DNA of 52,740 nt from a virus. Shown here piece by piece: positions 1 through 7,744 of the stretch. The first letter of the stretch is position 1; the number at the start of each line of letters is the position of its first letter. The stretch is from the IMG/VR virus record IMGVR_UViG_3300050015_001011, positions 1 to 52,740 of that record; one strand, written 5' to 3'. The notes below the pieces were generated by a model that saw only the letters and a program-made list of their open reading frames with translations, searched no databases and had not been told where the DNA came from. Position numbers and translations under genes: made by a program.

Positions 1-36
1 GGAACGCATTTTAAAAGATTTAGAGAAATCAAATGA
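1..36 (+). CDS. C-terminal tail of an upstream gene (partial)
   Basis: The frame is open from the first base and ends at a TGA that overlaps the next start codon as ATGA. This is the coupling used by many gene pairs here. Only eleven codons are visible, so no function can be given. Confidence 0.5.
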   Translation, partial: GTHFKRFREIK

Positions 37-422
37 TTGATAAACAATTATGCGTTAATTTTAATGAGGCTCAACGATTAAAGGAAGCAGGGTTTCCGCA
101 AGGCGCGAGTTATTTTGTATGGTTAGAGTACATAAATTTGGGTGTGCGCTGCTGGAAACTGATAAGAGATCGCGATGAGTTTTCAAAGGAGTCAATACCG
201 CATGGTTCTCTTTATATAGGAACATACTCTGCTCCTACCGTATCTGAGTTGTTAGTAGAATTCAAACAAGAAGTTACTATTCAGGTTGTAAAGAATAACT
301 TTGTAAATAACTTTGTAGTAATCCACGCATTACATTCAGAAGGTAACAAATCATTACCATCCGCATTAGCGCGACTTTATGTTCTGATAGAGGGTGGTAT
401 GATATTTCAGGAGGAAAAATGA
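33..422 (+). CDS. hypothetical phage protein
   Basis: A 129-residue soluble protein with no domain I recognise. It begins MIDKQLCVNFNEAQRLKEAG, the style of start seen in small phage proteins of unknown role. Its start overlaps the previous stop (ATGA) and its end overlaps the next ATG, so it belongs to a translationally coupled run of small early-type genes. No membrane segment or metal motif is visible. Confidence 0.75.
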   Translation: MIDKQLCVNFNEAQRLKEAGFPQGASYFVWLEYINLGVRCWKLIRDRDEFSKESIPHGSLYIGTYSAPTVSELLVEFKQEVTIQVVKNNFVNNFVVIHALHSEGNKSLPSALARLYVLIEGGMIFQEEK

Positions 423-718
423 TTAACTTGTTAGGGTTGATACCATTCTTTTTTATCGGAGACACATATTGCGGAGAATCAAGTGCGCATTTCATGGAAA
501 GACAAACAAAAAATTGGCAGTCTTCTTATCTTCAACTGAAGAAAATAGTAAAAGAATGTAAAATATTAATTGATAAAATTCCTTGCCAATGTACTGGGGA
601 TAATATTTGTATCCGCTGCCAAGCAATAAAATCCATAGAAAAAGAAACAGAGTTTTGTCCAGAATGCGAAAGCAAAGGATATTTACAGTGTTCAAAACAT
701 GGAGGCCTGAATGCTTAA
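419..718 (+). CDS. small Cys-rich zinc-ribbon protein
   Basis: A 99-residue protein with a hydrophobic N-terminus. Its second half is rich in cysteine pairs: CQC, CIRC, CPEC and a final CSKHGG. Such CxxC pairs usually bind structural zinc. The start follows a GAGG ribosome site inside the previous gene. Its last codons overlap the next gene by eight bases. Function is unknown; a nucleic-acid or protein adaptor is possible. Confidence 0.65.
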   Translation: MINLLGLIPFFFIGDTYCGESSAHFMERQTKNWQSSYLQLKKIVKECKILIDKIPCQCTGDNICIRCQAIKSIEKETEFCPECESKGYLQCSKHGGLNA

Positions 719-1019
719 CACAATTCAGAAGAGAGTGGAGGAGATTATTAACAAGAAAATTTCCATCTATACTCAGACTTCTTGGACAGGAGAACAAAAA
801 ACATCTCGGAGTTCTCTTGTTGGAATAAACCAAGCTACCAAAGAGATTGATTTGTTGTATAGTCCTTTCTTATTAGATAAACAAGAAACAAAATATCTGA
901 TTGAATTATTACGCCTCAAAGAACAAGCACAACACCGTGTAATACTTGAAGGTGAAAGTGTTTGGACTGCGATAAGAATAAAGTTAGAGAAAGCACTGAG
1001 GCTGAAAAAGGAGGAATGA
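711..1019 (+). CDS. hypothetical protein
   Basis: A 102-residue, mostly helical and charged protein with a Lys/Glu-rich C-terminus. The start is an ATG preceded by GGAGG. Overlaps at both ends place it in the same coupled operon as its neighbours. No family recognised. Confidence 0.65.
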   Translation: MLNTIQKRVEEIINKKISIYTQTSWTGEQKTSRSSLVGINQATKEIDLLYSPFLLDKQETKYLIELLRLKEQAQHRVILEGESVWTAIRIKLEKALRLKKEE

Positions 1020-1144
1020 TGATATTTTATTATCAATCAGGTTGCATGGGTCAAAATGGCTACAAACAATGTAGTTTTTGGAGAATGGTTTATGTTTGGT
1101 TTAATCATGGAATCGTTAAAATTGAAAGTTCGGAGGAAAAATGA
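1016..1144 (+). CDS. very small hypothetical protein
   Basis: A 42-residue reading frame starting at tandem ATG codons just after AAAGGAGG. That site decides the start; an upstream in-frame TTG lacks one. The protein is aromatic- and Cys-containing (YYQSGCMGQNGYKQCSFW). It ends in an ATGA overlap with the next gene. Support comes from the ribosome site and both overlaps. Confidence 0.55.
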   Translation: MMIFYYQSGCMGQNGYKQCSFWRMVYVWFNHGIVKIESSEEK

Positions 1145-1413
1145 TTAAAGTTCAAGGAAAAGAAAAATACATGGAAGGTGGATCGAAGCATGTTATCAAA
1201 AAAGAATTTGATTATCTGCTTTTCAGACAGGATTGGGGCGGATCAGAAAGTGTTTACTTCAACGCTGATGAGGTAAAGAAAGTTGAGAAACAAATAGTAT
1301 CAGGAAAGATTCTTATTCATTCAAATTACTCTGTTATCTATTGTAAAAATAAGAAACTTCTTGCAACGGCACCTCAATGGTGCTACGCCGTAACTCTTGG
1401 AAGGCATAAATAA
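1141..1413 (+). CDS. hypothetical protein
   Basis: A 90-residue protein starting at the ATGA overlap after GGAGG. It looks like a small mixed alpha/beta protein without metal or membrane motifs. It is the last of the small-gene run before the exonuclease. No family recognised. Confidence 0.65.
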   Translation: MIKVQGKEKYMEGGSKHVIKKEFDYLLFRQDWGGSESVYFNADEVKKVEKQIVSGKILIHSNYSVIYCKNKKLLATAPQWCYAVTLGRHK

Positions 1414-1426
1414 TTTAGGAGAGAAT

Positions 1427-2281
1427 TTGAATAATCTTATTATTGATGCTAAGAATCTATTCTTCATAAGTGACTGGGTTTCTAATCTGTATACAACATA
1501 CGGACAAAGGACTTCGGCCATTTATGGTTCATTTAGAATTCTTGCTACTTTAAAGAAAAAATTTCCTGATGCGGAGATATTCTTTTGTTGGGATAAAGGA
1601 CGTAGTCCAAGGCGCATCGCTATTCATCCTGAATACAAGAAGCGCGAAGCGCCTTCTGAAGAAACTAAAAAAAGATTAAGTGAATTACATGGACAAATAC
1701 CATTTTGTAAAGATCTTTGTAATGCACTAGGAATTGTTACCTTTGAATTTGAAGGTACTGAGGCAGATGACATAATTGCTTCTTTAACAGAAATACTTCC
1801 GGGTAACAAAATAATAATATCATCAGATAAAGATTTTCTGCAGTTAATAAGTGATAGCGTTTCAGTTTATAGCACTACAAAAAAAATAATGTATAATTAT
1901 GCCACTTTTGTGGAATCTTTTGGCTTATATCCTAATCAGTGGAGATATTATAGAGCAATTGTCGGTGATAAAAGTGACAACATTGATGGTGTTCCAGGTT
2001 TCGGAGACGTCCGAACCAAATCGATTTTAACGCGATTTAATATGGATGATATACTAGGAAGCGCATTAGACGATAAACTACTGTTAAAACTGCGTTTACA
2101 CGCGGATAAATTGAAGAGAAACATAGCACTTGTGACGCTTGGAGGCGATAAAGAGCTGGATAGTAAGGTTAGAGCAGAATTAAGGCGGCAAAAAGATATT
2201 AAATTGGATAAAGAAAAAGCTGAGCAATTATTTATTAAATTAGAATTCAATTTTGAACTTCTTGATAGTTTGCTTGTATAA
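1427..2281 (+). CDS. 5'-3' exonuclease (FEN/PIN fold, RNase H-like)
   Basis: Removes RNA primers or 5' flaps during phage DNA replication, like T4 RNase H or the exonuclease domain of Pol I. The metal-binding acidic motifs are in order: IIDAK near the N-terminus, FCWDKG, EGTEADD, SSDKDFLQL, and GDKSDNIDGVPGFG, which is the helix-hairpin-helix DNA-binding entry of this family. I place the start at a TTG just after AGGAGA, directly downstream of the previous stop, giving 284 residues, normal for the family. An in-frame TTG at 1397 has no ribosome site and would overlap the upstream gene. The gene ends in GTATAATAA, one of the recurring motifs here. Confidence 0.9.
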   Translation: MNNLIIDAKNLFFISDWVSNLYTTYGQRTSAIYGSFRILATLKKKFPDAEIFFCWDKGRSPRRIAIHPEYKKREAPSEETKKRLSELHGQIPFCKDLCNALGIVTFEFEGTEADDIIASLTEILPGNKIIISSDKDFLQLISDSVSVYSTTKKIMYNYATFVESFGLYPNQWRYYRAIVGDKSDNIDGVPGFGDVRTKSILTRFNMDDILGSALDDKLLLKLRLHADKLKRNIALVTLGGDKELDSKVRAELRRQKDIKLDKEKAEQLFIKLEFNFELLDSLLV

Positions 2282-2289
2282 TAATTATA

Positions 2290-3135
2290 TTATTTCTTTT
2301 CCCAATTAGGAATTAGATCTTCGTAAGTATCTTTCATTCTATTATATTCTTCTTTACCTATCACTATTAAAGTTTCTTCAGGATACTGTTCTTTGAAAAG
2401 CTGAATTTTTTCCTTTGATTTTTCATTCATATAACCTTTATCCTCATACCAAATATTAGTTCCTAAAATATGAAAATCAGGGCAATATGTTAATTTAGAG
2501 CCGTTTTTTCTATTAAGAATAAATCTTTTAGATTCATATTCAAATGGAATACCTTCATAATTAAATACTCTGGCATGATTAGCTTCCCATCTAGAACGAA
2601 AGTTTTGATTATCAAGATCTTTTCTTTTTCCTATTTTACCCCTTCCAGATTTTGGATGGGCACGTTTTCCGAACATATTACCTTTATCTCCTAATTGCGT
2701 TTTAGACATTAATTCTAAAGTTTCTGCGGAAGGATGCGTTCCAACTCTATTATGCCCTCTAATATATTTTTGCTTAGAATTTTTAAGACAGATAAATGGT
2801 TTTTCACAAGTACATTTGCAATATCTAGTTTCATATTCATGGCACTCTGGTTTATACGCAGGGGCTTTTTCTCCTATTCTGCCATACATAGGATTTCCTT
2901 TTCCAGTTACTGTTTTAGAGTGTTTTATTCGCGATTTTTTAGAACGAAATTTTCCTAACATAGGGGCATTTTTTCCTTTATTTTGATGTCCATTAATGAA
3001 TTTTTGTTTAGACCAAGTATAGCATATAAAAGTTATTTTGCATCCACAAACACAGCATCTAGTTTCTGTGATATGAAGCTCTGGTTTATAATTAGGGCCA
3101 TGTTTTTTCGTTCTTATGTATATACCTTTTGGCAT
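2290..3135 (-). CDS. modular homing endonuclease, PD-(D/E)XK type
   Basis: A free-standing selfish endonuclease of 281 residues. The N-terminus MPKGIYIRT is the leader shared by this window's family. It is followed by two Cys-rich finger-like modules (CVCGC..SKQKFINGH and CKCTC..SKQKYIRGH) and NUMOD3-like helical repeats (AETLELMSKTQLGDKG), which are DNA-binding modules. The C-terminal domain carries W-E, YCPDF and YEDKGYM, the spacing of a PD-(D/E)XK nuclease core (E, PD, ExK). It lies antisense between the exonuclease and the dpdA-like gene, eight bases past the former. Its own strong ribosome site AAAGGAGG shows it is translated. The nuclease fold is inferred from motifs. Confidence 0.85.
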   Translation of the reverse strand: MPKGIYIRTKKHGPNYKPELHITETRCCVCGCKITFICYTWSKQKFINGHQNKGKNAPMLGKFRSKKSRIKHSKTVTGKGNPMYGRIGEKAPAYKPECHEYETRYCKCTCEKPFICLKNSKQKYIRGHNRVGTHPSAETLELMSKTQLGDKGNMFGKRAHPKSGRGKIGKRKDLDNQNFRSRWEANHARVFNYEGIPFEYESKRFILNRKNGSKLTYCPDFHILGTNIWYEDKGYMNEKSKEKIQLFKEQYPEETLIVIGKEEYNRMKDTYEDLIPNWEKK

Positions 3136-3165
3136 ATCTTACCTCCTTTGAATTGTTGATTCTAT

Positions 3166-3222
3166 CTATATAATATAATTAAAAGAATTAAGGAAATTAT
3201 TGATAACTGCAGTGTATAATAA
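3166..3222. promoter_or_regulatory. conserved intergenic element, copy 1
   Basis: This AT-rich stretch between the antisense endonuclease and the dpdA-like gene aligns with 11902-11950 and 25239-25292. The shared parts are a TAATT-containing arm, a purine-rich centre ending GGAAATTATTGATA, and a downstream TGTATAATAA (3213-3222). The arms form a loose inverted repeat (ATAATT/AATTAT), as in an operator. No -35 box lies at normal spacing from TATAAT. Confidence 0.55.
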
Positions 3223-3238
3223 ACTAAAGGAGAATAAA

Positions 3239-4018
3239 ATGTTGATATCTCATACAGTACCTACCAAATATTTAAGAAAATTTGATGAATTTTCTTCAGT
3301 TTATCTAGTATTAGGACACCTAATTGGAAAAGACGAGGAATATACAAACTTTTTTACTCAATCTAAAAAATATAAATATATAGATAATTCGGCGTATGAA
3401 TTAGGAGAAGCGATAAAAAATCAGGAGCTGGTGGACAAAGCACATTTAATAAATGCTGATGCACTAGTACTTCCAGATGTTTTTATGGATGGATTAGAAA
3501 CGCTTAAAAGAACTTATGCATTCTTAGAAAAATTTAGAACAATTCACAAAGATTTTGATTTAGTAGCTGTGCCACAAGGAAAGACGCCAGAAGAATATTT
3601 AGATTGCGCAAGTGAATTATTAAAAATTAAAGAGATCAAAACTATTGCAGTATCATTTTTAGTTGTAGCAAGATGTTTTAGTATTATCACGCGAACAAAT
3701 GATCAGAATGTGTTAGCAAATAGACCTTTAGCAGTAGGTATGGTAAGGCAGTTAATGAGATTACAGGCAAATCAGCTTAATATACATCTTCTAGGTTTAG
3801 GTAATCCGATTGAATTATCTTGTTACAATAATAAAGGTTTTGTAGTTAGTTGTGATTCTTCTGTGGCATTTGCATTAGCTAATGTAGGATTGAAAGTAAA
3901 TAATTTAGGTTGTCCTAGAGATAAGTTTGATCACTTAAATTTTGATGAAACAGATACTTCTGCAGAAACATTGCTTTTAGCCGAACGAAATATCAGAAGA
4001 ATTAACAGCTTTATTTGA
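3239..4018 (+). CDS. dpdA: DpdA-like DNA 7-deazaguanine transglycosylase
   Basis: Likely exchanges guanine in DNA for a 7-deazaguanine base (such as preQ0), as phage DpdA proteins of the tRNA-guanine transglycosylase superfamily do. Features are a TIM-barrel-like pattern with YIDNSAYELG, ADALVLPDVFMDGLET, AVPQGKTPEEY, IHLLGLGNPIEL and a final VVSCDSSVAFALANVG strand that would carry an active-site aspartate. The start is the ATG after AAAGGAG, giving 259 residues, within the size range of phage DpdA. GTP cyclohydrolase (4719) and QueC (9044), both steps of preQ0 synthesis, lie nearby and support the call. Family assignment is by motif recall. The exact base made is unknown. Confidence 0.75.
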   Translation: MLISHTVPTKYLRKFDEFSSVYLVLGHLIGKDEEYTNFFTQSKKYKYIDNSAYELGEAIKNQELVDKAHLINADALVLPDVFMDGLETLKRTYAFLEKFRTIHKDFDLVAVPQGKTPEEYLDCASELLKIKEIKTIAVSFLVVARCFSIITRTNDQNVLANRPLAVGMVRQLMRLQANQLNIHLLGLGNPIELSCYNNKGFVVSCDSSVAFALANVGLKVNNLGCPRDKFDHLNFDETDTSAETLLLAERNIRRINSFI

Positions 4019-4032
4019 GCAAAACGTTTCTT

Positions 4033-4122
4033 CTTATCAAACTTAATATCCTATAAATATAAATATATAATATATAATATATAACTAGGATAAAATAAAA
4101 AAGAAAAGATAAGTTTGATAAG
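4033..4122 (+). promoter_or_regulatory. long two-part inverted repeat before the next operon
   Basis: A perfect 13-base inverted repeat (4033-4045 with 4110-4122, CTTATCAAACTTA) encloses a second 7-base pair of arms (TATCCTA 4047-4053 with TAGGATA 4086-4092). The loop between is almost pure A/T. The right outer arm ends 12 bases before the GGAGG of the next gene, so folding could control its translation. There is no T-run, so it is not a typical terminator. Confidence 0.6.
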
Positions 4123-4144
4123 GATGAGCCAAGCGGAGGAAAAA

Positions 4145-4717
4145 ATGAGAAAGGGTAAGATAAGTGAGTTCAGTCCGAAAATAGCTGGAAGCGACGCAAG
4201 TCATGCCGAATATTTGACAGAAGGAATTAAGAAGTCTCGTAAGATGGAAACGTTTGTAAAGATGTATGCTGAGAAGGACGTGAGAAAAATAAAGACGCTT
4301 CCAAGTATGAAAAAAAGAAAGGAGATTATGTTAGCAGCTTTAGATATGGCTAAGAAACCTGAGGAGAAGGTAAAGTATAATAAAGAGATTGCGAATAAGA
4401 TTGTATCACAAGTTTTAAAGAGATTGGAAGTAGGCTCACAGAAGTACGGCGCCGAGTATTTCCTTGCCGACTGTATTGGCGATGAACTTTATCAGGAGCT
4501 ACTTGACCAAGTAGGATGGGCACTTATTAACGCTGTGAGATGGGTAGAGGTATTTCAGAAAAGATTCTTACCGACGGACGCTATCTACTGGAAAAAGTTC
4601 ATGGCTAACCAGAAAATAGATTTTCTTTTAAAGCTGCAGGATGAAGTAAAAGAAGAACTCAGTAAGAGAAAAATTACTGCTAAAGTAGTTGGACTTAAAG
4701 AAAAAGGAGAAAAATAA
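4145..4717 (+). CDS. hypothetical protein
   Basis: A 190-residue basic N-terminal region plus a helical C-terminal half (VGSQKYGAEYFLADCIGDEL, then VGWALINAVRW). The second half vaguely recalls small phage proteins related to nucleotide pyrophosphohydrolases, but the key acidic motif is not clear. The start is taken at the ATG with GGAGG five bases upstream; an earlier in-frame ATG at 4124 lacks one. It overlaps no gene but almost touches folE. Confidence 0.7.
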   Translation: MRKGKISEFSPKIAGSDASHAEYLTEGIKKSRKMETFVKMYAEKDVRKIKTLPSMKKRKEIMLAALDMAKKPEEKVKYNKEIANKIVSQVLKRLEVGSQKYGAEYFLADCIGDELYQELLDQVGWALINAVRWVEVFQKRFLPTDAIYWKKFMANQKIDFLLKLQDEVKEELSKRKITAKVVGLKEKGEK

Positions 4718-4718
4718 T

Positions 4719-5309
4719 ATGCCTAGTATTGCTGAATCATTTGTAGAAATCTTGAGAAGTTTAAACATTGATCTTGCAGATGCTAATTTTACTGATACAC
4801 CAAATAGGGTCCAGAGAGTGTATGAGCATCTTTGTTTGCGCTGCGTAGTAGGACCAGAGAAGGATTTAGAGAGTATTAAAAAACTTACTGTTACGTTCCC
4901 AAGTACAGCAAAGAATTTGGTAGTTGTTAAAAATATAAAGGCATATAGTGTATGTCCGCATCACTTCTTGCCTGTGGAGTATAGAGTGGACTTTGGCTAC
5001 ATACCTGATGCGTCAGTTGTAGGGTTATCAAAGATCCCAAGACTTATAAAGTACTTGGCTAAGAAACCGGCTTTGCAAGAAGATTTTGTGGAAGAGATTG
5101 TAGATGTATTTGAGCAGATGTTAAAACCTCTTGGTTGTATGTCCATAGTCAGAGGTTTTCACGGGTGTATGAAGTTTCGTGGGATTGAGGAGCCTAACTC
5201 GCCGGTCATCACTTCTGCTATTAAGGGAGTGTTTAAAAATCCACCCGAAGGTAAGAATCCAAGACAAGAAATGTTGGATTTATTAAATGTAGAAGAAAAT
5301 TCAGGTTAA
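4719..5309 (+). CDS. folE: GTP cyclohydrolase I
   Basis: Converts GTP to 7,8-dihydroneopterin triphosphate, the first step of both folate and 7-deazaguanine (preQ0) synthesis. The signature is intact: SVCPHHFLPVEYRVDFGYIP with zinc ligands C79 and the adjacent histidines, GLSKIPR, and HGCMKFRG with C150. It has 196 residues, slightly shorter than bacterial FolE because the N-terminal helix is reduced. The start is the ATG after AAAGGAG. With QueC and the DpdA-like protein nearby, its likely job here is feeding 7-deazaguanine DNA modification rather than folate. Confidence 0.93.
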   Translation: MPSIAESFVEILRSLNIDLADANFTDTPNRVQRVYEHLCLRCVVGPEKDLESIKKLTVTFPSTAKNLVVVKNIKAYSVCPHHFLPVEYRVDFGYIPDASVVGLSKIPRLIKYLAKKPALQEDFVEEIVDVFEQMLKPLGCMSIVRGFHGCMKFRGIEEPNSPVITSAIKGVFKNPPEGKNPRQEMLDLLNVEENSG

Positions 5310-5316
5310 TTACTGT

Positions 5317-5976
5317 ATGAAGAATACATATAATTTTTGTGCTTGTGGCTGTAAACAAAGAGTTACTAAATTTAAGAATAAATATATTAATGGGCACAAC
5401 CAAAGAGGAAAATATCTTTCTTTGAATACTAGAAGCAAAATGAAACGAGCTCAGGCAGATCGAATTCTTCCAGCTGAAACAATAAAGAAATTTTCTACTG
5501 ATAAATTAGGTAAAAATAATCCTAATTGGAAAAAACATCCTTCTGAAGAAACCTTAAAATTAATGTCAGAGGCGCAGAAAGGTGAAAAAAATCACAATTT
5601 TGGAAAACCTGGTCCAGCAAAGGGAGGCAGAGGAAAGGGCGGCAAAAGAGAAGATTTAGGTAATCAATATTTTAGATCTAGTTGGGAACCTAATATTGCG
5701 CGGGTTTTTAATTGGGAAGGAATTCCCTTTGAATATGAACATAAGAGATTTATTTTAGTCAGGTCTGATAAATTAAAGGCGACATATTGCCTTGATTTTC
5801 ATATTACAGGAACTAATATCTGGTATGAAGTAAAAGGTTATATGGATAAATTATCGGCCGAAAAAATTCAACTTTTTAAAGAACAGTATCCCGATGAAAT
5901 TTTAATTGTGATTGGTTTAGAGAAATATAGAGCCTTAAAAGAAACTTATAAATATTTAATTTCTAATTGGGAATAA
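5317..5976 (+). CDS. modular homing endonuclease, PD-(D/E)XK type
   Basis: A 219-residue member of the window's selfish endonuclease family. It lacks the usual MPSGIYVRT leader and starts directly in a Cys finger (CACGCKQ..NKYINGH). NUMOD3-like repeats follow (SEETLKLMSEAQKGEKN), then the nuclease domain with the invariant W-E (SSWEPNIARVF), YCLDFH and WYEVKGYM. In the first acidic motif PD is replaced by LD, a possible sign of decay or tolerance. It sits eight bases after folE with only a weak ribosome site, so it may depend on read-through translation. Confidence 0.85.
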   Translation: MKNTYNFCACGCKQRVTKFKNKYINGHNQRGKYLSLNTRSKMKRAQADRILPAETIKKFSTDKLGKNNPNWKKHPSEETLKLMSEAQKGEKNHNFGKPGPAKGGRGKGGKREDLGNQYFRSSWEPNIARVFNWEGIPFEYEHKRFILVRSDKLKATYCLDFHITGTNIWYEVKGYMDKLSAEKIQLFKEQYPDEILIVIGLEKYRALKETYKYLISNWE

Positions 5977-5986
5977 GTTTCGGCAG

Positions 5987-6015
5987 TTGATTTATTTTTA
6001 AAAATATAGTATAAT
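5987..6015 (+). promoter_or_regulatory. sigma-70-type promoter, possibly leaderless
   Basis: TTGATT (5987-5992) and TATAAT (6010-6015) are separated by 17 bases, the best host-type promoter seen here. The start codon of the next gene is at 6022, where transcription would begin. The mRNA would therefore start at or next to its ATG, with no ribosome site. Confidence 0.7.
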
Positions 6016-6021
6016 ATTATA

Positions 6022-6498
6022 ATGGTAGACAAATTTAATACGGCTTGGCAGATAGTACGCTTACGAGCTCAGCAGATAAAGGATTACGAAACTAAGCTTA
6101 ATTTTGTACTGTTGTATCTATATGCTCATCCAAATAGACATAATTATGGACGTGTTCACAACTGGCTTGTAATGACTGCAGCTGGTTATAAAGATCAGAA
6201 GATTAAAAAAGTATTCTGTTCTCAAGCTAAGGAAATAGAAGTAAGTAAGCAGTTGTATTCTTCAGAGACAGACAATGATTGTTCTTTAAAAGAATTAAGT
6301 AATAATTTCTTGAAGCAGCTGTATAGTAATCTTAAAAAGAGGAAGTACAATTTTCAATTTAAGTCTGTACCAGAAGCTCATACTAGATATTTAGGTGAAC
6401 TTGAAGCAGAGCTTAATCAAAGAGGAATAAACAAGATGTTGCTGAAAGAAGCACAGAAGAAGTTTATACCTAGTGGAAGGACAAACGGTTTTAAATAA
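6022..6498 (+). CDS. hypothetical protein
   Basis: A 158-residue helical, basic protein with no domain I recognise. There is no Shine-Dalgarno sequence before the ATG; instead a good promoter ends six bases upstream, so a leaderless transcript is likely. A role in host takeover or transcription is possible given the dedicated promoter, but this is a guess. Confidence 0.7.
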   Translation: MVDKFNTAWQIVRLRAQQIKDYETKLNFVLLYLYAHPNRHNYGRVHNWLVMTAAGYKDQKIKKVFCSQAKEIEVSKQLYSSETDNDCSLKELSNNFLKQLYSNLKKRKYNFQFKSVPEAHTRYLGELEAELNQRGINKMLLKEAQKKFIPSGRTNGFK

Positions 6499-6510
6499 TA
6501 GGAGGAATAA

Positions 6511-6744
6511 ATGAAGACGCTATTTGGATTGTTTTTGATTATATTAGGAATCTTAACAGGTTTGTACGTCGGAGTATATCTTTTATTGTTCGGCGGTATA
6601 ACAATGTTGATACACGGATGTCAGCAACCAATGCACGTAGCTCAGATTGCTTGGGGCGTTGTACGCATTGCTTGCGCATCACCAGCCGGATGGCTATGTT
6701 TTATAGCTCTTACTGGAGCTGGTGTAGGAATGATGTCAAATTAA
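6511..6744 (+). CDS. small membrane protein
   Basis: A 77-residue protein with two predicted membrane segments: residues 3-33 (very hydrophobic, Leu/Ile/Gly) and about 56-74. A strong GGAGG precedes the ATG. No family recognised. Small membrane proteins of this kind in phages can act on the host envelope or in superinfection control. Confidence 0.7.
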   Translation: MKTLFGLFLIILGILTGLYVGVYLLLFGGITMLIHGCQQPMHVAQIAWGVVRIACASPAGWLCFIALTGAGVGMMSN

Positions 6745-6746
6745 TT

Positions 6747-6971
6747 ATGACTCTTAAACAATATATAGAGGAATTACAAAGACTTCCTGAAAAATATTTA
6801 GAGTTACCTGTATGTAGTTTTGATTCAGAGTACGATCAGTATGATGAAATACAGCCGGGTAGAGCAGAGATTTGGCAGGGTGTTTATAATTCTTTAGAAA
6901 GACAGCCAGTAGATAAAGAAGGAAGAGCTCCTTATATAAAACAGAAAGGTGAATTTACTATAATAGGTTAA
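6747..6971 (+). CDS. small acidic hypothetical protein
   Basis: A 74-residue protein (MTLKQYIEELQRLPEKYLEL at the start) resembling short phage proteins with a helical beginning and an acidic middle. The start is the ATG three bases after the membrane-protein stop. An earlier in-frame ATG lies inside the upstream gene and is rejected. Function unknown. Confidence 0.6.
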   Translation: MTLKQYIEELQRLPEKYLELPVCSFDSEYDQYDEIQPGRAEIWQGVYNSLERQPVDKEGRAPYIKQKGEFTIIG

Positions 6972-6982
6972 GGAGATAATAA

Positions 6983-7204
6983 ATGACTAATGTACAAGGA
7001 ATTTGGGCGGCTATTGCAATGATGGTGTTGTGGTTATCAGCTATACTTTATTTCATGTTTCGAAACCACTTAGTATATAATCTCAGAATTAAGATGGTTA
7101 AAGATTATGGTTTAGAAAAATATTTTAAATTACCTAGTTATGATTATATGTTGTATCACTTCTGGATCCCATTAAGAAAATGGTCAATACACAAAGGAAA
7201 ATAA
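6983..7204 (+). CDS. single-span membrane protein
   Basis: 73 residues with one membrane segment at about residues 7-27 and a basic, aromatic C-terminal tail, probably cytoplasmic. AAGGAG precedes the ATG. It lies three bases from the dcd-like gene. Function unknown. Confidence 0.65.
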   Translation: MTNVQGIWAAIAMMVLWLSAILYFMFRNHLVYNLRIKMVKDYGLEKYFKLPSYDYMLYHFWIPLRKWSIHKGK

Positions 7205-7207
7205 ATT

Positions 7208-7735
7208 ATGGTCTTAAATCCACGAAAGATTGTTGATCGAAAAATTATTTCTCCGGTAACGGAAGAACAGATTCAACCGAATGGAATAGATTTAGAGTTA
7301 GATAAAATATTTTCTTTGATCACCTTATCTAAAGCACTTCGTCCAGGAGAAAGAGATGTTGAAGAAAAACAACTTGGCTTATTTCTTTCAAAAGATGATG
7401 TAGAAGGAAGTTTTTCAAATCCAGTACAGCCTTATGATGATAAACATTTTTTATTACATAAATTTATTCCGTACAGAGTTGAAACTAAACAGTATGTAGA
7501 ATTGCCTGAAGGAGTATGCGCTAAGATAATTGGTAGAAGTACATTGAACCGGAATGGAGTGATAGTGCTTAGTTCTTTGTATGACAGTGGGTATAAAAAT
7601 TATGCTGGCTTTACTATCTATCCGTTTTTAAACGTGGTGTTGGAGGTGGGAGTTAGGGTTGCTCAGATGATATTCTTTGAATCTGAGACAGCTCATTTAT
7701 ATGATGGTCAGTACCAAGATAAGAAATCTTCTTAG
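7208..7735 (+). CDS. dcd: dCTP deaminase / dUTPase-family protein
   Basis: Probably deaminates dCTP to dUTP (or hydrolyses dUTP) to supply dUMP for thymidylate synthesis. Family motifs are IQPNGIDLEL near the N-terminus, GRSTLNRNGV (the RSS-type phosphate-binding motif), DSGYKNYAGFTIYP and GVRVAQMIFF. At 175 residues it is close to bacterial Dcd. The thymidylate-synthase-fold gene at 35977 would use its product. Deaminase, bifunctional and dUTPase activities cannot be told apart here. Confidence 0.82.
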   Translation: MVLNPRKIVDRKIISPVTEEQIQPNGIDLELDKIFSLITLSKALRPGERDVEEKQLGLFLSKDDVEGSFSNPVQPYDDKHFLLHKFIPYRVETKQYVELPEGVCAKIIGRSTLNRNGVIVLSSLYDSGYKNYAGFTIYPFLNVVLEVGVRVAQMIFFESETAHLYDGQYQDKKSS

Positions 7736-7744
7736 GAGGATCAA

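Noticed and set aside
3200-3220. TTGATA and TATAAT as a standard promoter before the dpdA-like gene
   Set aside because: The spacing is only nine bases, too short for sigma-70; I report the TGTATAATAA motif on its own instead.
4052-4065. T4-type late promoters (TATAAATA twice)
   Set aside because: They lie in a pure A/T repeat inside a hairpin loop, where chance matches are expected, and no other copies with a clear gene association were seen.
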